Shown here: positions 45,124 through 53,628 of the stretch, in pieces | Numbering within the stretch: the first letter of the stretch is position 1 | Layout of the letters: the number at the start of each line of letters is the position of its first letter | NCBI GenBank assembly: GCA_027494055.1 | Contig: JAOSJO010000001.1 | Coordinates: 682,001-746,000 of the forward strand | DNA: 64,000 bases | Direction: 5' to 3' | Origin: Anaerolineae bacterium | GTDB taxonomy: Bacteria; Chloroflexota; Anaerolineae; Aggregatilineales; JAFGMM01 | Notes under the pieces: generated by a model | Told to the model about the DNA's origin: nothing | Databases searched by the model: none | The model's input: the letters and a program-made list of their open reading frames with translations, nothing else | Made by a program: the position numbers and the translations under genes

Positions 45124-46613
45124 CCGAGGCAACCCCCCTCAGCGGCAAAGTGGTCGAGCCGCTCATCTACGAGCTGAGCCAGCCGGGGCGCACCGGCCTG
45201 ACCCTCCCCGACCCGGACGTGCCCGAAGCCGCGCTGCCGGAAGACCTCCTCCGCGACGACGTGCCGCTGCCGGAAGTGAGCCAGATCGACGTGGTGCGCC
45301 ACTTCGTGCGCCTCAGCCAACTCAACCACGGCATCGACAAGGGCTTCTACCCCCTGGGCAGTTGTACGATGAAGTACAACCCCAAGATCAACGAGGACGC
45401 TGCGCGGCTGTCTGGCTTCGCGCGCATCCACCCGCTCCAGAACCCGCTCCAGGTGCAGGGGGCGATGGCGCTGATGTACTACCTGCAAGACTGGCTCGCG
45501 GAGGCGTCCGGCATGGCCGGCGTGAGCCTCCAGCCGGCGGCGGGCGCGCACGGCGAGCTGAGCGGCATCCTGATCATGCGCAAGTACCACGTGGACCGGG
45601 GCGATGCCCGGCGCACGAAGATTCTGGTCCCCGACTCGGCGCACGGCACCAACCCCGCCAGCACCAGCATGAGCGGGCTGCAGGTGGTCGAGATCCCCAG
45701 CAACGCGGACGGCGGCGTGGACATGGACGCGCTGCTGGAACAGTGCGACGACACCGTCGTGGGCCTGATGATCACCATCCCCAACACGCTCGGCCTCTTC
45801 GAGGCGAACGTCAAGGAAGTGATCGGCGCGGTTCAGGGGTGCGGCGGCCTGGTCTACATGGACGGCGCAAACTTCAATGCGCTGATGGGCATCGTCAAGC
45901 CCGGCGATCTGGGCGTGGACGTGATGCACTTCAACCTGCACAAGACCTTCAGCACGCCGCACGGCGGCGGCGGTCCGGGCAGCGGCCCGGTCGGCGTGGC
46001 AGAGCGCCTGCTCCCGTTCCTGCCGGGGCCGGTGGTGGACATGGTGGAGGAGGGCAGCGACGAGGAGCCGCCGCTGTATGGCTGGGTGATGCCGGAGAAG
46101 AGCATCGGGCGCGTGAAGGCGTTCTACGGCAACTTCGGCATGATGGTCCGCGCGTACACCTACATGCGCATGCACGGCGCGGACGGCCTGCGCCGGGTGA
46201 GTGAGCACGCCGTGCTGAATGCCAACTACGTGCGCGCGCGCCTGCGCGACATCTACCACGTGCCCTATGACCGCATCTGCATGCACGAGTTCGTGGCCGA
46301 GGGCCGCTGGGACGACGCGCCGGGCGTGCACGCGCTTGACATCAGCAAGCGGCTGATGGACTTCGGGATGCACCCGCCAACCAACTACTTCCCGCTGATC
46401 GTGCACGAAGCGCTGATGATCGAACCGACCGAGACCGAGAGCCGGGAGACGCTCGACGCCTTCGTCGCGGCGATGCGCCAGATCGCCGAGGAGGCGCACA
46501 CCGACCCCGATATCCTGCACGGCGCGCCGCATACCACGCCGGTCTCGCGCCTGGACGAAGTGAAGGCGGCGAAGGACCTGGTGCTCTGTTACGGGCCGGC
46601 GTGCGGCGGCTAA
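45120..46613 (+). CDS. gcvPB: Glycine dehydrogenase (decarboxylating), subunit 2
   Basis: An intact 497-aa protein forming the catalytic half of the P protein. PLP binds the Lys in FNLHKTFSTPHGGGGPGSGPVGV. Other hallmarks: YPLGSCTMKYNPK, SLQPAAGAHGEL, DSAHGTNPAS and HPPTNYFPLIVHEALMIEPTETESRE. The ATG overlaps the gcvPA stop by 4 bp. It is the last gene of the operon; gcvT and lpd (T and L proteins) are not in the window, so they must be encoded elsewhere. Confidence 0.96.
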   Translation: MTEATPLSGKVVEPLIYELSQPGRTGLTLPDPDVPEAALPEDLLRDDVPLPEVSQIDVVRHFVRLSQLNHGIDKGFYPLGSCTMKYNPKINEDAARLSGFARIHPLQNPLQVQGAMALMYYLQDWLAEASGMAGVSLQPAAGAHGELSGILIMRKYHVDRGDARRTKILVPDSAHGTNPASTSMSGLQVVEIPSNADGGVDMDALLEQCDDTVVGLMITIPNTLGLFEANVKEVIGAVQGCGGLVYMDGANFNALMGIVKPGDLGVDVMHFNLHKTFSTPHGGGGPGSGPVGVAERLLPFLPGPVVDMVEEGSDEEPPLYGWVMPEKSIGRVKAFYGNFGMMVRAYTYMRMHGADGLRRVSEHAVLNANYVRARLRDIYHVPYDRICMHEFVAEGRWDDAPGVHALDISKRLMDFGMHPPTNYFPLIVHEALMIEPTETESRETLDAFVAAMRQIAEEAHTDPDILHGAPHTTPVSRLDEVKAAKDLVLCYGPACGG

Positions 46614-46649
46614 GGCCGCGTTTGGGACGTACTGCTGTGAGTTGCAAGG

Positions 46650-46673
46650 GGGCGCGGCGCACCGCGCCCTCTT
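46650..46673 (+). terminator. Likely terminator after gcvPB
   Basis: GGGCGCGG/CCGCGCCC stem with a 4-nt loop, then TCTT. The T tail is weak. It may serve both convergent genes. Confidence 0.5.
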
Positions 46674-46718
46674 GATTCCGCGCTGGGCGCGGCCGCGCGG
46701 GCCGGGCGGCTGCCGACG

Positions 46719-48593
46719 TTACTCGCTGGACGCGGCTTCGACGGCCGGCGTGGGCGTGGGAACCGGCGGCGGGACGTTGTAGGTGCAGGAGTTGTACGAA
46801 GCGCCCAGGATAATGCGGTAATCGACTGTGCGGTTCGGGTCGGGCTGGAGGATGATGTTGTCGGGCCGCACGTTGAGCACCTCGGCGACCTTGTTCAGGC
46901 TGGAGCCTTTGGTCTGCCCGGTGTAGTCATAGATCACGGTATCCGGGAGGAGTTCCCCGTTCTGGCCCGCCGCAACCGGGACAAACCCTCCCACGCCAGA
47001 CGCGCGGCAGCGACCTGGTCCCAGTCGGCGTTGGCCGTCGCGTTGAGCACCTCGATCCTTGCCTGCTCCTGCACGAGCTGGTTCTGCGTCGGCGGGAGGT
47101 AGAGGTTCTGCACCATGATCTCCATGCGGTCGGGGACCGGGAGCAGCACCGCCTCGTTGTTGGGCGTGGTCCACTCTTGCACGTACCATGTATTCAACAC
47201 GAAGCTCTGAATGCGGCTGCTGTCGAGCTGTAGCGCGGTCGGCACGATGCCGAGCACGTCGGCCAGGGTCATGTCCGTCTCGACAAACTGGCTGATTTCG
47301 TTCCAGAGCGCGGGTACCTGCGCGAGCATGTCCTGCGAGCGGGCCTTGTTGAACAGCGCGCGCAGGATCATCTGCTGGCGGCGGCTCCGGTCGAAGTCGG
47401 AGGTGCGGCGGCGCGAGCGCGCGTACCACAGCGCGGTGTGCCCGTCCAGGTGCTGCACGCCGATGGGCAGCGTGAAGAGCGCCCAGTTGTCCTCGTTCTC
47501 TTCGTCGAGGCCGGGTTCCTTGAGTATCCAGTCCTGGTGCGTGCAGTCCACCGGCAGTTCGATCCCGCCCACCATGTCGATCAGGCGGCGGAAGCCGTTG
47601 AAGTCCACGCGCGCGTAGAAGTGGATCGGGATGCCGAAGTTGTACAGCAGCGTGTCGCGCAGCATCGCAGGACCGCCGCCGCCGCGCCACTCCACGATGT
47701 CGCCGCGCGAGGCCGCCGTGTTGATGCGCTGCATGGTCCAGCCGGGGATGTAGACGAACAGGTCGCGCGGGATGGACAGCATATTGACCGTCGCGGTGGT
47801 CCGGTTGATGGACACGACGATGATGGTATCGGAGCGCGAGCCGTCCCGGTCCGGGTGGGTGTCGAGGCCCATGAGCAGCACGTTGATGATGTCGTAGCCC
47901 ATGTTGTTCGCCATCGGCATCCGCGTGGGGATGGCGGTGGGCGGCGGCTCCGCCGGCGCGGGGTAGTCCTCGAACAGGCCGGCGACGGTGGGGCGGGGGC
48001 GCGTGGGCTGCGCGACGAAGATCACCGGTCGGGGTGGCCGTCGCGGGCGGCGGGGCGGTCGGCTCAAGCACCTGGGTCGGCGGCAGCGTCGCGGCGGAGA
48101 GCGGGGCCAGCGTGGGCGGCGGCATCGCTGTCGGGGTCGCCGTCGGCGAGGCGTCCTGGCGGGCGGCGAGGACGATCTGGTCGCGCGGCTTGCCCCGGTG
48201 CGCGGCCCCTTCCGGTTCGGTCGCCATCGCGGTGGCGGTGAGCCTGATCGCCTCGTCGCGGGCGGCCTGCTCGCTGGCCTGCTGCGCGTCTTCGACGAGG
48301 CGCTGGACCAGTGTCACACCGGCAACGATAACTGCCAGCGCCAACACCAGAGTCAGTGTCAGCACAACGCCTCGCGGAAACGCGATTACCAACCACAGAA
48401 TCGGCAAGAGGATGATGCTGCCAAAAACGCCGCAAATCACGCCGACAACGACGCCTGTCTGCGGGTCGTGTCCTCGCCGCTTGAAAACAATCGGTGTTAC
48501 AAAGTAACCAGCCAAAGCCCCAACAATGGCCCAAACTCCGATAGCAATTGCGAGAAGCAGCCTTATATCAATCTCAGGGAAAGTGAAGTCCAT
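46719..48593 (-). CDS. LytR-CpsA-Psr (LCP) family protein with LytR_C domain (two frame changes)
   Basis: About 625 aa. It attaches glycopolymers to peptidoglycan. The N-terminal 100 residues have three membrane helices, an unusual extension (LCP proteins normally have one). A 100-residue Pro/Thr/Ala-rich linker follows. The LCP domain (about 240-420) has NVLLMGLDTHPDRDGSRSDTIIVVSINRTT, MLSIPRDLFVYIPG, LIDMVGGIELPV, HLDGHTALWYARSR and SDFDRSRRQQMIL, including the Arg and Asp residues that bind the pyrophosphate-Mg. The C-terminal LytR_C domain starts at IEVLNATAN. Frame changes are near 48035 (in the linker) and 46985 (AWEG to FVPVAAGQNGELLPDTV). Confidence 0.87.
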   Translation of the reverse strand: MDFTFPEIDIRLLLAIAIGVWAIVGALAGYFVTPIVFKRRGHDPQTGVVVGVICGVFGSIILLPILWLVIAFPRGVVLTLTLVLALAVIVAGVTLVQRLVEDAQQASEQAARDEAIRLTATAMATEPEGAAHRGKPRDQIVLAARQDASPTATPTAMPPPTLAPLSAATLPPTQVLEPTAPPPATATPTGDLRRAAHAPPPHRRRPVRGLPRAGGAAAHRHPHADADGEQHGLRHHQRAAHGPRHPPGPGRLALRYHHRRVHQPDHRDGQYAVHPARPVRLHPRLDHAAHQHGGLARRHRGVARRRRSCDAARHAAVQLRHPDPLLRARGLQRLPPPDRHGGRDRTAGGLHAPGLDTQGTRPRRRERGQLGALHAAHRRAAPGRAHRAVVRALAPPHLRLRPEPPPADDPARAVQQGPLAGHARAGTRALERNQPVCRDGHDPGRRARHRADRATARQQPHSELRVEYMVRARVDHAQQRGGAAPGPRPHGDHGAEPLPPADAEPARAGAGKDRGAQRDGQRRLGPGRCRASGVGGFVPVAAGQNGELLPDTVIYDYTGQTKGSSLNKVAEVLNVRPDNIILQPDPNRTVDYRIILGASYNSCTYNVPPPVPTPTPAVEAASSE

Positions 48594-48694
48594 AAACGCG
48601 GGTCACCATAATGAGCGATTGCTGAGTGTGCACGGACAGGCGCAAGTATAACAGGTTCCGCGCGGGTTGGGGGAATCGGCCTCAGGGCGGGGCG

Positions 48695-49852
48695 TCAGTT
48701 CACCCACAGCGCGGTGTGGTCGAGCGGCAGCAGGTGGAACCACGTCGTGCCCGGCGCAAGCGGGATGTCGTTCCCGGCGGCGTCCACCAGGCGGATCATG
48801 CCCTCCGGCGCAGGGCGCACCCAGCGCCCGTCGTAACGCTGCCCGCTGCGGAAGACCACCGCCGGCCCCTCGCCCTCAAGCTGGATGTCCACCGCGTAGC
48901 TCGCCCCGCCGACCTCATCCTCGACGACGTTCCGGTCCTCGACGTGGTTGGCGTAGATCAGCGCCACGTTGGTGTAGGCCACCTGCGCGTCGCCGAGCGC
49001 GTCGTGGTGCTCCTGGCCCTCGGACCAGCGGTAGTGCTTGCCGGCGTAGGGGCTGTAGAACCAGTAGTTGTTGGTGCCGGGGTAGCTGATTTCGATGCTG
49101 GAATAGGGCGTCCCGCCCGGCGGCGGCTCCGCCGAGAAGGTCAGGCCGCGCAGGTCCACCCGCTCATCGATCTCAAGCGCCGCCGCAGACTCGCGGATGG
49201 CGGCGGCGCTGGCGAACATCGTGTGCCAGAAGTCCACGCCCTCGATCTCGTAGCGGCAGAACATCGGGCAGTCGTCGCCCTCTTCGAGCGAGAAGGTGCG
49301 GTCGCCGAACCAGGGCTGCGCGCGCATCTGCTGCATGGTGCCGATGCTCCCGCCGGAGTAGGCCAGCAGGCCGCGATAGATCGGCGTCAGGTACAGATCG
49401 ACGAGGCGCGCGCTGCGCGTCGAGCCGATGCGCTGCAGGTCTTCGGTGAGGTAGACGGCGGTGAAGCGCGTGCCGCCGCCCTCCACGATGTGCTCCCACA
49501 CGTGGTCGGCGCGGTTGATGCCGTGCTGCGGGCGCACGAGCGGTGGGTAGTTGGAAATCTTGACCAGGAGCGGGCGGCGGTTGAGCCGGGCCGGGTTGGC
49601 CATCACGAGGCCGGTGAGCGGGTTCACGTCGGCCGGCAGCGGCTCCAGCGCGGGGAGCGCGCCCCCGACCGGCGTCGCGGTCGGCGTGCCGTCCGGCGTG
49701 GGCGTGATCGGCGGGAGGATGATCGGCGACGGCAACGGCGTCGGCGTGGCCGGCCCCTCCTGCGCCGCCGGGCGGACTCCGTCAGCGCGCGTGGCCCCCG
49801 GCGAGACGGTCAACGCCGCCAGCAACGCCAGCGCCAGGATTGTGCGTTTCAT
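48695..49852 (-). CDS. DUF3048-family secreted protein (YerB-like)
   Basis: 385 aa from ATG 49852, where a signal peptide begins (MKRTILALALLAALTVSPGATRA); the upstream in-frame extension is low complexity. A 50-residue Pro/Thr-rich linker precedes the DUF3048 domain (NPLTGLVMANPARLNRRPLLVKISNYP, RPQHGINRADHVWEHIVEGGGTRF, GSTRSARLVDL; named by such blocks). Function is not established; relatives such as YerB are envelope lipoproteins, but no lipobox Cys is seen here. It is intact, 101 bp upstream of the LCP gene on the same strand. Confidence 0.8.
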   Translation of the reverse strand: MKRTILALALLAALTVSPGATRADGVRPAAQEGPATPTPLPSPIILPPITPTPDGTPTATPVGGALPALEPLPADVNPLTGLVMANPARLNRRPLLVKISNYPPLVRPQHGINRADHVWEHIVEGGGTRFTAVYLTEDLQRIGSTRSARLVDLYLTPIYRGLLAYSGGSIGTMQQMRAQPWFGDRTFSLEEGDDCPMFCRYEIEGVDFWHTMFASAAAIRESAAALEIDERVDLRGLTFSAEPPPGGTPYSSIEISYPGTNNYWFYSPYAGKHYRWSEGQEHHDALGDAQVAYTNVALIYANHVEDRNVVEDEVGGASYAVDIQLEGEGPAVVFRSGQRYDGRWVRPAPEGMIRLVDAAGNDIPLAPGTTWFHLLPLDHTALWVN

Positions 49853-50107
49853 ATCCAACACTCCCTGCTGCGTGCCCCTACATGCCCGGCTCCGGTAGCG
49901 CGTACAGGCCGGCCTGGGGACGCCAGCGCGGATTGTAGCGACTCCGCCATGCGGCTCCAAATTGGCGGCGCGCGGGCGACCCGCCGGGTCGCCCCTACTC
50001 GTGGGGCGCTGCCGGCGTTCCCCCGCGCAACCCCGCATCGGTTGACACGTACTCATTGGTAGGAAAAAACGCGAGCCGGAGAGGAAGCGAGAATAGAGGA
50101 GTCTTCT
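49853..50107. other. Divergent intergenic interval with one palindromic repeat
   Basis: The region between the DUF3048 gene and the Pmp3 gene. It includes the palindrome 49974-49998 and, at 50095-50101, the AGAGGAG ribosome-binding site of the small gene. No other gene is seen. Confidence 0.6.
49974..49998. repeat. Dispersed palindromic repeat (GGGCGACCC type)
   Basis: GGGCGACCC and GGGTCGCCCCTAC; the mate in reverse orientation of 25712-25738. Confidence 0.82.
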
Positions 50108-50281
50108 ATGAGCTGTCTACGCGCAATCGTGTGCCTGCTGCTGCCGCCGCTGGCCGTCATCGACCGGGGTTGCGGCGCGTTCCTGATCGTCCTGATCCTG
50201 ACCATCGCCGGCGTCTGGGTCGGCGGCGTGATCGCGGCGCTCATCATCAACCTGATGGCCGAGAACGCCCGCGCGCGGTAG
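50108..50281 (+). CDS. Pmp3/YqaE-family small membrane protein
   Basis: 57 aa: too small for usual ORF cut-offs but well supported. AGAGGAG lies 6-7 nt before ATG 50108. The sequence has two membrane helices and the family motif LLPPLAVIDRGCGAFLIVLILTIAGVWVGGVIAALIIN (key elements: PPLAV, a short Arg-Gly-Cys-Gly turn, and the second helix with Gly). UPF0057/Pmp3 proteins affect membrane potential and salt or cold tolerance in yeast and plants; the bacterial role is unclear. The gene is divergent from a MerR-regulator remnant that begins 213 bp away, so it may once have been controlled by it. Confidence 0.8.
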   Translation: MSCLRAIVCLLLPPLAVIDRGCGAFLIVLILTIAGVWVGGVIAALIINLMAENARAR

Positions 50282-50349
50282 CCGCGCCGGGCGCTGCGCC
50301 GCATCGTTGTGCCAGTTTGCGGAAGCCATTTCGTCACCGGTTTGACGCC

Positions 50350-50373
50350 AGGGGCAAGGCGCGCCTTGCCCCT
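50350..50373. repeat. 24-bp perfect palindrome at the end of the MerR remnant
   Basis: AGGGGCAAGGCG and CGCCTTGCCCCT. Same ends as the GGGGCAAGGCATGCC copies, with two bases changed in the centre. Confidence 0.88.
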
Positions 50374-50494
50374 TTTGCGTCTGAGCGTCGATACGTTCGT
50401 AGTAGCGCAGCGTATGGACGCTCAGCCCGACCGCTTTTGCGACCTGTTGTATCGTGAGTCCTTCGTCCTGTGTGTTCGTGAGCAAAGTATACAA
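50374..50494 (-). pseudogene. MerR-family regulator, N-terminal fragment
   Basis: Only the first helix-turn-helix is present: GLTIQQVAKAVGLSVHTLRYYER, the diagnostic MerR start. Immediately after this the reading frame enters the palindrome at 50350-50373 and loses all similarity, so the wing, the second DNA-binding helix and the effector domain are missing. A good start codon is also not visible; the TTG at 50494 overlaps the -10 box. The remaining promoter with its dyad is perfect, so the gene was lost recently or truncated by the repeat. Confidence 0.75.
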
Positions 50495-50516
50495 GTTAGA
50501 GTGCGCTCTAAGTCAA
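50486..50516 (-). promoter_or_regulatory. MerR-type promoter/operator
   Basis: On the minus strand TTGACT (50511-50516) and TATACT (50486-50491) are separated by 19 bp, the overlong spacer characteristic of MerR-controlled promoters, and the spacer holds the dyad TTAGAG/CTCTAA. Confidence 0.85.
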
Positions 50517-50570
50517 GACCCAATTGTAGCACGGGAGGGCTTCCCGGTGCGCATGGAGTTTTTTTCGTAA

Positions 50571-50592
50571 CCCGCCGACTGAAGTCGGCGGT
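50571..50592. repeat. Palindromic repeat, GCCGACTgAAGTCGGC type
   Basis: Arms GCCGACT and AGTCGGC. A related dyad is at 50629-50648. Confidence 0.7.
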
Positions 50593-50628
50593 TAATCGCA
50601 GAACGTGGCGGATTTGAGTACGAATTAG

Positions 50629-50648
50629 CCCGCGACTTCAGTCGCGGG
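50629..50648. repeat. Palindromic repeat, CCCGCGACT type
   Basis: CCCGCGACT and AGTCGCGGG around TC. With 50571-50592 it forms a pair sharing the GACT/AGTC centre. Confidence 0.7.
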
Positions 50649-50699
50649 GATCAGAACATCAGCAAATGCGTGTTTACCTACCCCCGCCGCGCGCGGAGA

Positions 50700-52116
50700 G
50701 GGTGCGAGCAAAAGTTGACAGGGAAAAGGTAGACAAAGAGCCTCAAGCGTGGTAGGGAAGAAGCTGACCAGCAAATTCCACACCACGCGAGAGGTAGACA
50801 TGGATTTTATCACATACCTGCAAGAGCGCCTGCTGCGCGAGCTGCCCGAGGTCGTCAAGGCGTATCCAGGCGACCTGGATGCCGAGGACTTGTCCGGGAT
50901 GGAAACCGCCGTGCGACAGATGGTCCATGAGTTGGGCAACGCGGTGCTACAGGCGTGGCTGGAAGCGCAGGATGAGCCGTACCCGGCGGACACGCAGCCA
51001 TGCGCCTGCGGAGAGGTCGCCAACTACGTGCGCAAGCGGCGCGGGATGACGCTCACCTGCACGGGCGGGTGTACTACCGGCGGGCGTATTACGTGTGCCC
51101 GCACTGCGGCGGCGGGCACTACCCGCTGGACGCGCGCTTAGGGATCACGCCAGGACAGATGAGCGCGGCAGTGGTCAAGCTGGCGGCGCTGGTGGGGGTG
51201 CAGGACGCCTTCGGGACCAGCAGCGATTTGCTGGCGCAAACGACCTTGCTGGACCCTGAGTCCGAACAGCATCCGCAAGGCATGTCAGCAGGTGGGGGAA
51301 GCGGTGATGGCGACCGAAGCCGCGCAGCTTGCGCACAGTCAGGACCTGGAGGCGCAGCAGGCGCACAAGCGCGCCACCGACAAGCCGAAACGCCTGTACG
51401 GTTCGGTCGATGGCTTTCTCGCCCCCTTCGCCGATGGCTGGCACGAGATGAAAGCGGGCGTGTGGTGGACGCTGGATGCGCACGCGCGGGTGCGCTTGCG
51501 CCGGTATTACGTGGACACCGCCCATGCGGAAGCCTTCGCGGACCTGGTGTGGGCGACCGGGTTTGCGCTGCACGCCGACCAGGCGGAAGAACTGATCTTC
51601 ATTGCCGATGGCGCGGCGTGGATCTGGCGCATCGTGCAGCAGCACTTCCCCCGCGCGGTCCAGATCGTGGATTGGTATCATGCCTGCACTTACCTGACGG
51701 CGGTCGCCCACGCCGCCTTTGGTGAAGAGACGCCCGCAGCCCTTGCCTGGCGGGAGCGGCAGCAAGCCCACCTGTGGGCGGGACGCTTAGGCGCTGTCGC
51801 GCGCGCGTGCCGCGCGCCTTGCCGACCGCGCCCCTGAAGCCGTCCACAGCGCGCGCGTCTACTTCGCCCACAATCGCATCCGCATGCGCTACGCCGGGTT
51901 CCGCGCCAGGGGGTTGAAGATTGGCTCTGGCACGATGGAGTGGCTGCAAACAGATCGGCCTGCAACGCCTCAAAATCGCGGGCGCCCGTTGGAGCGAGGC
52001 GGGCGCGTGCAAGGTGGCAAAGGCGCGCGCCGCCGTTTCTCGGTGGCGACTGGCCTCAGCTTGGCGCCCCCTCCTTCCCTTTGCCCCAAGCTGCCTGACA
52101 ACTTTTGCCTGCACCC
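50700..52116 (+). mobile_element. ISKra4-type insertion sequence
   Basis: About 1.42 kb with 23-bp imperfect terminal inverted repeats: GGGTGCGAGCAAAAGTTG at 50700 and, complemented, GGGTGCAGGCAAAAGTTG ending at 52116, both continued by (A/T)CAGG. It contains one broken transposase. No clear target duplication is visible. Confidence 0.85.
50800..52098 (+). pseudogene. ISKra4-family transposase (several frame changes)
   Basis: About 430 aa if restored; start ATG 50800 (MDFITYLQERLLRELPEV). The zinc-finger-like part CACGEVANYVRKR and YVCPHCGGGHYPLD, with LGITPGQMS, is typical of ISKra4, as are YGSVDGFLAPFADGWHEMKAGVWW, FIADGAAWIW (catalytic Asp) and IVDWYHACTYL. The end has GLKIGSGTME (catalytic Glu) and CKQIGLQRLKIAGARWSEAGA. 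Frame changes occur near 51060, 51260, 51800 and 51950. The end coordinate is approximate. Decay versus sequence error cannot be separated here. Confidence 0.78.
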
Positions 52117-52227
52117 GCGCGCGAACGCGCCTGTCTGTTTGCGCGCCGGCTGGCTATAATTGGCCGGCCAGCCTCCCGGCGGAGGCCGCTGGCCTGTGAC
52201 GAATGGGTTGCAGAAGCGAAGCGTGCC

Positions 52228-52910
52228 ATGACGAACGACCCGTTCCCGAACAACGCGCGCAGAAGCCCCGGCGCTACCTGCTGTGGGGGTGTGGTGGCCG
52301 TCAACGCCGTCGTGATCGTGCTGATGGTGTACGTCGTGGTGCGGCTCGCCGCCGCGCCGGAGACGCCCCCATGCACAGCGGGCACGGCGACATCGGCGGC
52401 GACGAGGCCAGCGCGACGGTCTACGACCCGCCGCACGACGTGGGCGACTTCACGCTGACGCGCCACACCGGCGAGCCGTTCCGCCTCAGCGATCTGCGCG
52501 GGCGCATGGCGCTGCTGTTCTTCGGCTTCACGCACTGCCCGGACGTGTGTCCGAACACAATGGCGACGTTCGTGCGCGTCAAGGATGCGCTCGGCGAGCA
52601 GACGGAGGCGGTGGCTTTCGTGTTCATCAGCGTGGACAGGGCGCGCGACACGCCGGAGGTGCTGGCCGCCTACCTGGACCAGTTCGATCCCGGCTTCATC
52701 GGCCTGACGGGCGACGAGGCCGACCTCCGCCGCATCGGCGAGGATTACGACCTGTACTTCGCGCGCCGGGCCAGCGGCGGCTCCGGGGACGACTACATGG
52801 TCGATCACACCGCGGCCTCGTTTCTGTTGGACCAGGAAGGCCGCCTGGTGATGGCGTTCCCCTACGGCACGCGCGCGGAGGACATCGCCGGGGCGATTGC
52901 GGCGCGGTAG
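52228..52910 (+). CDS. SCO1/SenC-family copper chaperone (one frame change)
   Basis: About 227 aa. An N-terminal membrane anchor (VVAVNAVVIVLMVYVVVRLAA) is followed by the thioredoxin-like Sco domain. The copper ligands are the two Cys of FTHCPDVCPNT and the His of VDHTAASFLL. Sco proteins deliver copper to the CuA centre of cytochrome c oxidase or act as thiol reductants outside the membrane. The frame changes near 52370, between the anchor (AAAPETPP) and SGHGDIGGDEASATVYDPP. No cytochrome oxidase genes lie nearby. It begins 112 bp after the insertion sequence. Confidence 0.9.
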
Positions 52911-53148
52911 CTTGCCGCCCGCGCCCCACAGCCACGCTTGATGTCCACAAGAATCCCACTTAGCAACAAGTTAGGTATACCTTTACCGCGTGCGCACGCC
53001 GGCGCGATACCGCCGGAGGGGGAAGAAGAGGTTTTACCGCGAATAACGCGAAAGCTTCCCGAAAGCGCCGCCCCCAGCCTATAGATGGGCGTTTTGGGCG
53101 TCAAGAAGTTTCAAGGTTGCGCCTCGTGCTCCCCAGTAGGCACCAGTT
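52911..53148. other. Convergent intergenic interval
   Basis: It includes the motif at 53032-53053 and a small dyad AGGTATACCT near 52973. No gene or strong terminator seen. Confidence 0.5.
53032..53053 (+). repeat. Short dispersed motif, variant copy
   Basis: TTTTACCGCGAATAACGCGA, a variant of the 526-546 motif. Confidence 0.45.
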
Positions 53149-53625
53149 CTACTGAACCGGGCAATTCCCCAGAGCGGGCAAGTTCCTGAATGAGTGTCGA
53201 TAGACGCTGCATGGCGTCAAGGTAGGCTGACCGGTTTCTGTCAGGGGTTTGCCGTATTCGGGGTGCTCTTTCGCAGTAGGATAGGGCACAAAGCGCTTTC
53301 TACCTATGTGTTCCAAAGTTGCATCAGGTATAGCCCAACATGCCGCTATCGCCCGACCGATAATCTCGGAATGCTCTCGCGGCTCGACTGCCTGATAGCC
53401 ATGCTCGCCTATGAACCGCTGAAAATCCACGAATGAGTTGCGCAGCAACGTCATTTGATCCAGCAAGTACGCATGGTACGTTGCGCGCCACTCTCGCGCT
53501 CTCTCATGCTGCACTTGAAGCCGCACTTGTTCGTACCCTATAAGGGCCACGCCGACGCCACCAATCACGGCACCGCCAAGAAGGCCAAGCGCTCCTACTA
53601 TGGCACCGGCTAACGCATCAGACAT
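53149..53625 (-). CDS. Small membrane-anchored protein of unknown function, 158 aa
   Basis: One N-terminal Gly/Ala-rich membrane helix (GAIVGALGLLGGAVIGGVGVALIGY), then a basic helical stretch (RLQVQHERAREWRATYHAYLLDQM) and a C-terminal domain I do not recognise (IGEHGYQAVEPREHSEIIGRAIAACWAIPDATLEHIGRK). The architecture resembles the many small bacterial proteins that anchor a coiled helix to the membrane. Codon use and base composition are less G+C-rich than most of the window, which with the next gene suggests a transferred islet next to tRNA-Val. The stop of the upstream gene is 3 bp from its start. Confidence 0.6.
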   Translation of the reverse strand: MSDALAGAIVGALGLLGGAVIGGVGVALIGYEQVRLQVQHERAREWRATYHAYLLDQMTLLRNSFVDFQRFIGEHGYQAVEPREHSEIIGRAIAACWAIPDATLEHIGRKRFVPYPTAKEHPEYGKPLTETGQPTLTPCSVYRHSFRNLPALGNCPVQ

Positions 53626-53628
53626 GAG

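Noticed and set aside
45021..46532. Long minus-strand open frame opposite gcvPB
   Set aside because: Shadow of gcvPB; no motif and highly skewed residues.
52968..52985. AGGTATACCT dyad as a copper-responsive operator for the Sco gene
   Set aside because: It lies downstream of the Sco gene in a convergent interval, so it cannot serve as its promoter operator.
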